From Desulfomonile tiedjei (GTDB lineage Bacteria > Desulfobacterota > Desulfomonilia > Desulfomonilales > Desulfomonilaceae), in assembly GCA_020718965.1 (NCBI GenBank), contig DYRE01000027.1, forward strand, positions 1 through 12,992: a stretch of DNA of 12,992 bases, given 5' to 3'. Of the stretch, positions 7,105 through 12,992 are shown piece after piece (the stretch's first letter is position 1; each line of letters begins with the position of its first letter). The notes beneath the pieces are model-generated. The model ran no database searches. It was not told where the DNA came from and saw only the letters and a program-made list of their open reading frames with translations. Both the position numbers and the translations under genes were made by a program.

Positions 7105-7164
7105 CAATCGAGTCAATTGACCGAACAACATCAATACCTTATAGCTTCAACCGGAGACTTGGTA

Positions 7165-7605
7165 ATGACTCTTGTTAGATGGGACCCATTGAGAGACTTG
7201 TTGAATCTTCAGGAACGGGTTAGTCGATTTGGTGGTTTGCGTCCCGAGGATCTACCATCAAAACGTAAGACTTGTTGGTTCCCTGCCGTGGATATTCTGG
7301 AAACAAGCGACGCATTCATTGTACGAGCGGAGTTACCCGGAGTCGGTAAGGAAAATATCAACATCGAATTAGCGGGAAGACGCCTGGTGATCTCTGGCAG
7401 TCGAGTTGAGCATACGGAGACAAATTCCGCGGCCTACCGAACTGTAGAAAGGGTGGAGGGATATTTCGAGCGCTGTCTCAACATGCCTGGTTCAATAGAT
7501 GTTGAAAACGCCAAGGCGAGATACGTGGATGGACTTTTGGATTTGTATCTTCCAAAGGCAGCGGATGATCCGGAACACTGCGTTCGGATCGAGTGTGCCG
7601 GTTAA
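7165..7605 (+). CDS. Small heat shock protein, Hsp20/alpha-crystallin family
   Basis: Hsp20 proteins are ATP-independent holdases that bind unfolding proteins as large oligomers in the cytoplasm. This 146-residue copy has a typical short N-terminal arm (RWDPLRDLLNLQERVSR, 5-21) and an alpha-crystallin domain from about residue 38 to 132. It contains AELPGV (55-60), the LVISGSR strand (74-80), and ARYVDGLLDLYLPK (118-131), the usual A-x-x-x-x-G-x-L-x-x-x-x-P signature. The tail carries V140-R141-I142, a possible I/V-x-I motif used in oligomer assembly. The frame is open to a TTG at 7117, but the ATG at 7165 has GGAG (7153-7156) eight bases upstream and gives the normal family start. It is followed by a J-domain gene after 41 bases, so the two are likely co-transcribed as a folding-stress pair. 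Confidence 0.92.
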   Translation: MTLVRWDPLRDLLNLQERVSRFGGLRPEDLPSKRKTCWFPAVDILETSDAFIVRAELPGVGKENINIELAGRRLVISGSRVEHTETNSAAYRTVERVEGYFERCLNMPGSIDVENAKARYVDGLLDLYLPKAADDPEHCVRIECAG

Positions 7606-7646
7606 TTTAACAGAAAACTTATCTGATAATTTTGGTTCGAGAGTAA

Positions 7647-8594
7647 ATGGATAACATTGATCCTTACAAGACCTTGGGTGTCCAGCGCAACGCGACTGAC
7701 GCAGAAATAAAATCAGCGTACAGGAAGCTTGCCAGACGCTACCACCCGGACTTGAACGAGAACAGTTCAAACGCCGAATCCCGTTTCAAGGAAATTTCTC
7801 TGGCCTATGAGATTCTAAGTGACAAGGAGAGACGGCGGCAATACGACTCATTTGGTTTCAGTCATGGGCCGAATTCGCAGGCCGGTTTTGAGGATTTTTT
7901 TAGAAACGCTTCCAGGTTTGGAGTGGACCCTCGCCTCAGAAGACAATACAAGTCAGCAAATTTTTTTGGCGCAAGAGAGAACTCAGCTTCGGATGATTTA
8001 TTCTCGGAATTGTTCGGGTCTGGACGCCGAGGGCGCTCAACAAGCGCTGCGCATTCAAAGCCCCAGGTTCTTGAACAGAGCCTTGAGGTTCGTTTCTCTG
8101 AAGCTTACCACGGCGTCAAAAAATCGGTGGTCACCCCTTATAAAACTTTGGAGGTCTATGTCCCGGCAGGAGTCGACAACGGTTCCAGAATAAGAGTCGG
8201 CGGACAGGGCCATCCGTCTGTAAGAGGCGGTAGAGCCGGGGATCTTTTTTTAAACCTGCTTGTCAACAAACACAAGTTTTTCAGGCGAGAAGGAAAAGAT
8301 ATTTTTCTGGATGTTCCGGTGACACTTGGAGAGGCTCTTTTGGGGACTAGAATAGAAATACCCGCGCCGGACGGTAATGTTATGTTAAGGATTCCAGCCG
8401 GAGTTCAGAATGGCACCTCTTTCCGTTTTAGGGGCAAGGGTTTTCCCTCTCTCAAAGATTCCGCTCGCGGAGATTTCCTTGCGAAAGTGAATCTTGTGTT
8501 GCCAGAAAAGATCGACAGTGATTCAGCAAAGCTTGTAGAGGAATTTGAAAGGCTAAACCCTTTGCGTCCCCGCAATAATTTCTTGAAAATATAA
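7647..8594 (+). CDS. DnaJ/CbpA-type J-domain co-chaperone without zinc finger
   Basis: This 315-residue protein has an N-terminal J domain (about 5-68) with the HPD tripeptide at 33-35, which stimulates Hsp70 ATPase. The next segment (about 69-138) is a loose linker, weakly G/F-like (FGFSHG, FGARENS, ELFGSGRRGR). There are no CxxCxGxG zinc repeats, so it is a class B (CbpA-like) protein. Two C-terminal substrate-binding beta domains follow: LEVRFSEAYHGVKKSV to VNKHKFFRREG (146-216), and DIFLDVPVTLGEALLGT to VNLVLPEK (218-288), including GDLFLNL and GDFLAKV. No DnaK, GrpE or CbpM gene lies in the window, so its Hsp70 partner is encoded elsewhere. The ribosome binding site is weak (GAG at 7641-7643). 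The end of the gene contains the promoter of the next unit. Confidence 0.92.
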   Translation: MDNIDPYKTLGVQRNATDAEIKSAYRKLARRYHPDLNENSSNAESRFKEISLAYEILSDKERRRQYDSFGFSHGPNSQAGFEDFFRNASRFGVDPRLRRQYKSANFFGARENSASDDLFSELFGSGRRGRSTSAAHSKPQVLEQSLEVRFSEAYHGVKKSVVTPYKTLEVYVPAGVDNGSRIRVGGQGHPSVRGGRAGDLFLNLLVNKHKFFRREGKDIFLDVPVTLGEALLGTRIEIPAPDGNVMLRIPAGVQNGTSFRFRGKGFPSLKDSARGDFLAKVNLVLPEKIDSDSAKLVEEFERLNPLRPRNNFLKI

Positions 8595-8611
8595 AATCAT
8601 TTCTATATTAT
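8583..8611 (+). promoter_or_regulatory. Good sigma70-type promoter for the DUF1844-rpmB unit
   Basis: TTGAAA (8583-8588) and TATTAT (8606-8611) are spaced by exactly 17 bases, each matching five of six consensus positions. The -35 lies in the last codons of the dnaJ gene. Transcription would start near 8618, about 47 bases before the DUF1844 ATG. This is the best promoter I can see in the window. Confidence 0.55.
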
Positions 8612-8664
8612 GTTTTGTTTTAGCGTGAACTCCCCAAATCGGAAGTTTCAAGAGGAGTGACAGG

Positions 8665-9084
8665 ATGTCGGATTTCGAACAGGAAGAAACGCAAGGATTT
8701 AAAGTTAAAGACAGAAGACGTTTTTCACCGGATGGAGAATCCCAGCCTGCAGAAGATTCCAAAGATCTGGAGCAAGCTGAAAAAGCGGAGGAATCGCCCA
8801 AACAGGAAGCTAGAACGCAAGAGCGCGCCACAAAAAGACCTCCAATGGATTTTTCAGCCCTGATCACGAGCCTGGCTCAAACAACCCTGTTTCAGCTTGG
8901 GCTAATTCGTACGTCGGATATGACCGAACCAATGAAACCTGATCTCGATGGAGCGCGTCAGACCATTGACCTGATAGCAATACTTGAACAAAAGACCAAA
9001 GGAAACCTGACAGAAGAAGAAAACAAACTTGTTAATGAGACTCTTTTTCAATTGCGAATGGCGTTCGTTGAAGTCTCCAAGTAG
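8665..9084 (+). CDS. DUF1844 domain-containing protein
   Basis: This 139-residue protein has two parts. Residues 1-59 are highly charged and rich in E, K, Q and R (for example LEQAEKAEES), with no hydrophobic core, and are probably disordered. Residues 60-139 form a compact helical domain beginning MDFSALITSLAQTTLFQLGL, then DLDGARQTIDLIAILEQKTKGNLTxEE and a final helix TLFQLRMAFVEV. That pattern fits DUF1844, a family of unknown function common in deltaproteobacteria and relatives. The function cannot be read here. GAGGAG (8652-8657) precedes the ATG by seven bases. It has its own promoter and is followed by rpmB after 40 bases, which suggests co-expression with a ribosomal protein. Confidence 0.85.
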   Translation: MSDFEQEETQGFKVKDRRRFSPDGESQPAEDSKDLEQAEKAEESPKQEARTQERATKRPPMDFSALITSLAQTTLFQLGLIRTSDMTEPMKPDLDGARQTIDLIAILEQKTKGNLTEEENKLVNETLFQLRMAFVEVSK

Positions 9085-9124
9085 TTGATCAAGTAATTTA
9101 CAACGAATTTAAAGGAGAGATGAT

Positions 9125-9319
9125 ATGTCGAGAATTTGCGAAGTGTGCGGCAAGGGTCCGCTCAGAGGATACAATGTTAGCCACGCCCATAACCGCACTA
9201 AGAAAATATCTTTGCCAAACCTGCAAAAACTTAGAATCATTGAACCCTCCGGAAGAGTCAGGAGAGCGAAAGTTTGCACAAGATGCATTCGTGCGAATAT
9301 GGTTTCAAAAGCGCCATAA
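9125..9319 (+). CDS. rpmB: 50S ribosomal protein L28, zinc-binding form
   Basis: L28 is a small protein of the large ribosomal subunit. This 64-residue copy has the usual opening CEVCGKGPLRGYNVSHAHN (5-23), the basic core KKISLPNLQKLRI (26-38), and the C-terminal KVCTRCIRA (49-57). Four cysteines (C5, C8, C51, C54) form two CxxC pairs, the zinc-coordinating form, in contrast to cysteine-free L28 copies that some bacteria use under zinc shortage. AAAGGAGAG (9111-9119) gives a strong ribosome binding site before the ATG. No L33 gene, a frequent neighbour, follows. The gene meets the convergent rel gene after 50 bases. Confidence 0.95.
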   Translation: MSRICEVCGKGPLRGYNVSHAHNRTKKISLPNLQKLRIIEPSGRVRRAKVCTRCIRANMVSKAP

Positions 9320-9344
9320 ACAAGTTGACGCCGTTGCCATTGTA

Positions 9345-9355
9345 GGGGGAGGGGG
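9345..9355 (+). other. G-tract in the convergent rpmB/rel gap
   Basis: Two GGGGG runs separated by a single A, in the 50-bp gap (9320-9369) between convergent genes. No classical hairpin-plus-T terminator is visible here on either strand. Confidence 0.4.
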
Positions 9356-9369
9356 ATGGATGATTTCAA

Positions 9370-11538
9370 TTAAACAGTGCCCAGCCTGTCAACCTGCTGA
9401 ACACCCTTAACCTTCTTCAATGCATTGATGATGCGGGTCAAGTGTTCGACGTTTTTGACTCCTATCATGAAAACACTTCGAGCGTTGGTTTTGTTGACTG
9501 AATTAACGCTCGCCTGAATAATATTGGAATCGTTGGAAGTGAAAACTCCACTTATTGCCGCAAGCATGCCTGGCTTGTTCTCTGACAGTAAAGCGATTCT
9601 TACCGTTCGATCGAGAGATTGTTCTTCATCCCAACTTGCTTCGACGATTCTTTTTGGATCGGCTTCAGGTAGATTTGGGCAATCTGACTTGTGAATTGTG
9701 ACTCCTCTACCGCGTGTTATGAAACCCTGAATTGGATCACCCGGAAGTGGATTGCAGCACTTGGCGAAATGAATGAGCATTTCCGACAGTCCCTGAACTT
9801 TTACTCCACTTCTTCCTTTGAAAGCTTTAGGTGTTTTGAGTCTTTCTTCAAAATTGAGGCTCTTTTGTTCTTCTCTTTCACTTATTGGAACCAGCTTTGT
9901 AACAATTGCCTTCGGTGACTGTCGGCCATGTCCAATTGTCACATAAAGTTCGGCTTCGGTCTTGAAGTTAAATTCTTGCGCTATTTTAAGAATTTCACCG
10001 TTTTTCTCAATCCGATTTAGATCAATTTTCCAACGACGAAGTTCCCGCTCCACTGAATCCCGGCCAAGCTCCAGGGCCTTTTCCCGCTCTTGAGCCATAA
10101 GGTAATGACGGATCTTTGTCCTGGCTCTCCCCGTCTTTACATGTTTGATCCAATCCTTGCTGGGCTTTTGGTGGGCAGATGTTATAATCTCTACCGTGTC
10201 ACCGGTCGAAAGCTCGTATTTGAGGGAGACCATCTTTCCATTTACTCGAGCCCCAATACAACTGTTCCCCACCTCAGTGTGTATGGAATAGGCAAAATCC
10301 AGCGGAGTAGATCCTTTTGGAAATTCTTTTACTTCTCCCTTTGGGGTAAATACGTAGACTTCATCAGGATATAGATCTACTCTTACATTTTCCAGGAATT
10401 CTCTTGGATCATCCAAGTCCTGTTGCCATTCCATCATTTGACGCAGCCAGTTGACAACTCGGGCGTCTTCCGTAGAAACCACCCTGCCTTCCTTGTAGGA
10501 CCAGTGAGCGGCGATGCCCTCCTCGGCTATAAGGTCCATCTCCAATGTTCGTATTTGAATCTCAATTCTGTGCCCTTCAGGCCCGATGACTGTCGTGTGC
10601 AGAGATTGATAGCCGTTACTTTTGGGCATGGCCAAATAGTCTTTGAAACGACCTGGGACCGGCCGCCAAAGGGCGTGTATTAGGCCCAGAACTGTATAAC
10701 ATTCGCTTACCGAATTAAGGATTATGCGGAATGCGGTCAGGTCGTGGAGTTGATCGAATTCCAGTTTTTGAGTCAGCATCTTTCGGTGGATACTAAATAT
10801 ATCCTTATTTCTACCCTTCAGGTCAGCGCTTATATTCTCTTTCTCAAGCCTTTCACCAATGACGCCGAGTACTTTGTTTACGTATTCTTCCCTCTCCTCT
10901 ACCGTTTCCGCAATACGTTTTTGAATGTATTCGTATCTATCCGGTTCAAGATATTTGAAAGCAAGATCTTCAAGGGTTGTCCGAATCCAGTAAATCCCAA
11001 GGCGAGCTGCAAGCGGGGCATAGATTTCCATCGTTTCCCGGGATATTCTAACCTGAGATTCGCGAGGCATGTGTGAGAGGGTTCTCATGTTGTGAAGACG
11101 GTCTGAAAGTTTAATCAGAAGAACGCGAATGTCCCTGCTCATTGCCAGGATCATTTTTCGAAAATTTTCGGCCTGGCGTTCCTCCTTGGATTGGAATGCG
11201 ATCTTGCTGATTTTGGTAACACCGTCGACAAGAGTTGCTATCTCTGTTCCAAAATAGTTTTCGATATCCTCTAGAGTGGTTAAAGTATCCTCAACGGTAT
11301 CATGCAACAGGCCGGTGGCGACCGAGGCTTCATCAAGTCGCATCTGCGCAAGGATAGCCGCCACTGCCACGGGGTGAGTCAAATAAGGTTCTCCGGACAT
11401 ACGTGTTTGTCCCTGATGCACCCTTGCTGAATAGACATAAGCAGCTCTAATGAGGTCGAGATCGGCATCAGGATAGTAGGATTTGACCATGTCCATTATT
11501 TCGCCAAATCGAACGATTCTATTTTCTGTGTGATCCAT
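9370..11538 (-). CDS. rel: Bifunctional (p)ppGpp synthetase/hydrolase of the RelA/SpoT family
   Basis: This 722-residue enzyme makes and degrades the stringent-response alarmone (p)ppGpp. All long-RSH domains are present in order. The HD hydrolase (about 30-180) has H55 in YLTHP, H79-D80 in LLHDTVEDT, and KLSDRLHNMRT (143-153). The synthetase (about 245-350) has GRFKDYLAMPKSNGYQSLHT (296-315) and AEEGIAAHWSYK (338-349). The TGS domain follows (about 388-450). The conserved CCNPLPGD (594-601) and a C-terminal ACT domain (about 645-720) close the protein. The RFKD motif (297-300) is the RXKD type of bifunctional enzymes, not the EXDD type of synthetase-only RelA. With an intact HD site, the product should do both reactions. 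It follows der by 44 bases and is probably co-transcribed with it. Its own ribosome binding site is weak. Confidence 0.95.
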   Translation of the reverse strand: MDHTENRIVRFGEIMDMVKSYYPDADLDLIRAAYVYSARVHQGQTRMSGEPYLTHPVAVAAILAQMRLDEASVATGLLHDTVEDTLTTLEDIENYFGTEIATLVDGVTKISKIAFQSKEERQAENFRKMILAMSRDIRVLLIKLSDRLHNMRTLSHMPRESQVRISRETMEIYAPLAARLGIYWIRTTLEDLAFKYLEPDRYEYIQKRIAETVEEREEYVNKVLGVIGERLEKENISADLKGRNKDIFSIHRKMLTQKLEFDQLHDLTAFRIILNSVSECYTVLGLIHALWRPVPGRFKDYLAMPKSNGYQSLHTTVIGPEGHRIEIQIRTLEMDLIAEEGIAAHWSYKEGRVVSTEDARVVNWLRQMMEWQQDLDDPREFLENVRVDLYPDEVYVFTPKGEVKEFPKGSTPLDFAYSIHTEVGNSCIGARVNGKMVSLKYELSTGDTVEIITSAHQKPSKDWIKHVKTGRARTKIRHYLMAQEREKALELGRDSVERELRRWKIDLNRIEKNGEILKIAQEFNFKTEAELYVTIGHGRQSPKAIVTKLVPISEREEQKSLNFEERLKTPKAFKGRSGVKVQGLSEMLIHFAKCCNPLPGDPIQGFITRGRGVTIHKSDCPNLPEADPKRIVEASWDEEQSLDRTVRIALLSENKPGMLAAISGVFTSNDSNIIQASVNSVNKTNARSVFMIGVKNVEHLTRIINALKKVKGVQQVDRLGTV

Positions 11539-11574
11539 GTTCCAAGTTTTTCAACGGCCAGTTAACAGAGCCAA

Positions 11575-11580
11575 CCTCCT
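11575..11580 (-). promoter_or_regulatory. Orphan Shine-Dalgarno sequence far upstream of rel
   Basis: A perfect AGGAGG on the minus strand just after the der stop codon, 36 bases before the rel ATG. No ATG, GTG or TTG stands at normal spacing downstream, and an in-frame TGA prevents an upstream start for rel. Confidence 0.5.
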
Positions 11581-11582
11581 GA

Positions 11583-12947
11583 TCAATTTTCTCGGGTGTC
11601 GAGTCTTCCTACGCGTTTCTTAAAGACGAGTTTTATGGGAGATCCTCCAAAATCAAAAAATTCTCTTAGTCTATTTTCGAGAAACCTCCTATAAGAAAAA
11701 TGTATAGCCTCAGGATAATTACAAAAAAAAGAAAAGACGGGAGGCGCAACCTGCACCTGAGTGGTATAATAAATTTTGTTTTTTCTGAATCGGTGTTTCA
11801 TGCCAGGCGGATGTTGCGCCAGGACACTCTCCAGAAACCTGTTTAGCCTTCCGGTTGAAACTCTTTTCTGATACTTCTCGTAAATATCGTCAATCAGGTC
11901 GAACACCTTAACGCAGCGAGTTCCCTGTAAAGCCGAAATTGAAACTATCGGGGCAAATTCAAGGAACTTGAGACACCGGCGCACCTCTTCGATACATGCG
12001 TCAAATGTCTTGGAATCTTTTTGTATGATGTCCCATTTGTTGATTGCGATGATGACGCATCGGTTCTTTTCGTGAGCATAACCTGCGATACGAGCATCCT
12101 GGTCAGTGACAAGCTCCTCGGCGTCCAGCATAACCAATGCCACGTCTGATCTGTCAATACTCCGAAAAGCTTTAAGAACACTATAAGTTTCTACTCGTTC
12201 GACTATTTTGGAACGTCTCCTGATTCCAGCAGTGTCTATGAAGAGATAATCCTTACCGTTTCGTTTGACGACGGTGTCAATCGAGTCCCGAGTTGTACCG
12301 GGAGTTGAATTGGCCACCAACCTGTCTTCTCCAAGAAGTAGATTGATGAGGGTTGATTTACCGACATTTGGTCTCCCCACTACGGCTATCCGTGGAATCG
12401 GAAACGCAACAACATTTTCCTCTACGGGGTCTGAAATATCGGAATCAATTTCTAAGAGCAGATCGTCGAGAAATTCATTCAGACCGTAACGAGTCGTAGC
12501 GCTCAAAGAATAAATTGGTTCCACCCCGAGTTCATAGAAATCCACCAAATTAGGTTCAGATTTTTCTGAATCAATCTTGTTGACAACGTAGAAAATCTTC
12601 TTGTCTGTTCGTTGAAGCTTTCTAACGATCTCACGGTCAGCAGGAGTCAGGCCAGCCTTACCATCTCCAATGAAAACGATGATGTCCGCTTGTTCCACGG
12701 CTATCATCGTCTGGGTTCTCATTTGAGTCAGAACTTCATCGGTCGTCTGGGGTTCGAAACCACCTGTATCAACAATCCTGAAAGACTTTCCATCTCTAGT
12801 TACATCGGCGTAATTGCGGTCACGAGTCAGTCCCGGAGTGTCATGCACGATCGCCTTTCTGGAACCAGTCAAGCGATTAAACATGGTAGATTTGCCTACG
12901 TTAGGACGACCCACCAGAGCAACTAATTTTTTTCTTTTTCTTGTCAT
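11583..12947 (-). CDS. der: Ribosome assembly GTPase Der (EngA)
   Basis: Der is an essential GTPase with two tandem G domains that acts in maturation of the 50S ribosomal subunit. In this 454-residue form, G domain 1 has GRPNVGKST (13-21), DTGG (60-63) and NKID (123-126). G domain 2 has GRPNVGKST (191-199), TPGTTRD (215-221), DTAG (238-241) and NKWD (303-306). The C-terminal KH-like domain (about 355-445) has SYRRFLENRLREFF and GSPIKLVFK. The length is normal. The frame is open to an ATG at 12968, but I chose the ATG at 12947 because family members begin only a few residues before KKLVALVGRPNVGKS, and a -10-like TATAAC (12979-12974) would give a leader of about 20 bases to it. Neither ATG has a strong ribosome binding site, so the start is unsure. 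The gene is first in the der-rel pair. Confidence 0.93.
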   Translation of the reverse strand: MTRKRKKLVALVGRPNVGKSTMFNRLTGSRKAIVHDTPGLTRDRNYADVTRDGKSFRIVDTGGFEPQTTDEVLTQMRTQTMIAVEQADIIVFIGDGKAGLTPADREIVRKLQRTDKKIFYVVNKIDSEKSEPNLVDFYELGVEPIYSLSATTRYGLNEFLDDLLLEIDSDISDPVEENVVAFPIPRIAVVGRPNVGKSTLINLLLGEDRLVANSTPGTTRDSIDTVVKRNGKDYLFIDTAGIRRRSKIVERVETYSVLKAFRSIDRSDVALVMLDAEELVTDQDARIAGYAHEKNRCVIIAINKWDIIQKDSKTFDACIEEVRRCLKFLEFAPIVSISALQGTRCVKVFDLIDDIYEKYQKRVSTGRLNRFLESVLAQHPPGMKHRFRKNKIYYTTQVQVAPPVFSFFCNYPEAIHFSYRRFLENRLREFFDFGGSPIKLVFKKRVGRLDTREN

Positions 12948-12958
12948 AGAGTCTTTAT

Positions 12959-12985
12959 AACATATCATGAATTGTTATATATGTT
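12959..12985 (-). promoter_or_regulatory. AT-rich inverted repeat over the der promoter/start region
   Basis: AACATAT and ATATGTT, seven-base arms around a 13-base spacer, overlapping a candidate -10 (TATAAC, 12979-12974, minus strand). Any -35 would fall at or beyond the window edge. The base composition makes chance occurrence quite possible. Confidence 0.3.
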
Positions 12986-12992
12986 CTCCAAT

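Noticed and set aside
7117..7164. Upstream TTG start for Hsp20
   Set aside because: The ATG at 7165 has a GGAG site at good spacing and gives the normal family N-terminus; the upstream 16 residues have no counterpart.
8657..8863. Lysine-rich plus-strand frame inside the DUF1844 gene
   Set aside because: It is an alternate-frame shadow of the charged N-terminal part of the DUF1844 gene.
9085..9113. TTGATC/TTTAAA as a separate promoter for rpmB
   Set aside because: The putative -10 would overlap the rpmB ribosome binding site, leaving no leader, so it is unlikely to serve rpmB.
9120..9410. Longer plus-strand frame across rpmB
   Set aside because: It is a frame-shifted reading of rpmB and runs into the convergent rel gene; rpmB in the frame starting at 9125 is clearly recognisable.
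9691..11076. Several plus-strand frames of about 75-110 codons opposite rel
   Set aside because: All are antisense to a full-length, motif-complete Rel enzyme and show no family features or ribosome binding sites.
1..12992. CRISPR arrays, tRNAs, insertion sequences, phage or defence genes
   Set aside because: No regularly spaced repeats, cloverleaf sequences, transposase or integrase motifs, or defence-type domains were seen; essentially all of the sequence is covered by housekeeping-type genes.

Overview
The window carries a moderate-GC bacterial chromosome segment with ordinary housekeeping gene content. Nothing in it marks a plasmid, phage or insertion element. Three things fit an anaerobic deltaproteobacterium-like lineage (Desulfobacterota, Desulfomonile/Syntrophobacter type): an Mpl muropeptide ligase next to an AmmeMemoRadiSam radical SAM enzyme, a DUF1844 protein before a four-cysteine L28, and a single RXKD-type Rel/Spo enzyme. 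This assignment is inference from gene content, not a database match.

Layout. A GNAT acetyltransferase lies on the minus strand at the left edge. From 748 to 9319 everything reads rightward: a 61-residue winged-helix protein, mpl, amrS (4-bp overlap with mpl), rpe, a 579-residue secreted TPR protein, a secreted lytic-transglycosylase-like protein that lacks the catalytic glutamate, then hsp20, a DnaJ-type co-chaperone, a DUF1844 protein and rpmB. From 9370 to the right edge two genes read leftward in the order der then rel, converging on rpmB. All gaps are short; the largest are 576-747 and 7014-7164, and both look like promoter regions.

Functional themes. The 748-7013 block is about envelope upkeep and central metabolism: murein tripeptide recycling (Mpl), pentose phosphate isomer balance (Rpe), and two exported proteins probably working on or near peptidoglycan. 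The 7165-8594 pair handles protein folding stress. The 8665-9319 pair has its own good sigma70-type promoter inside the end of the dnaJ gene. The der-rel pair links ribosome assembly (Der) to (p)ppGpp metabolism (Rel).

I found no CRISPR array, tRNA, rRNA, transposase or integrase, and no clear novel multi-gene system. The most notable items are the catalytically degenerate transglycosylase-like protein beside the TPR protein, the mpl/amrS/winged-helix cluster, a strong bulged hairpin inside the 5' end of rpe, and several nested inverted repeats upstream of hsp20 and der.
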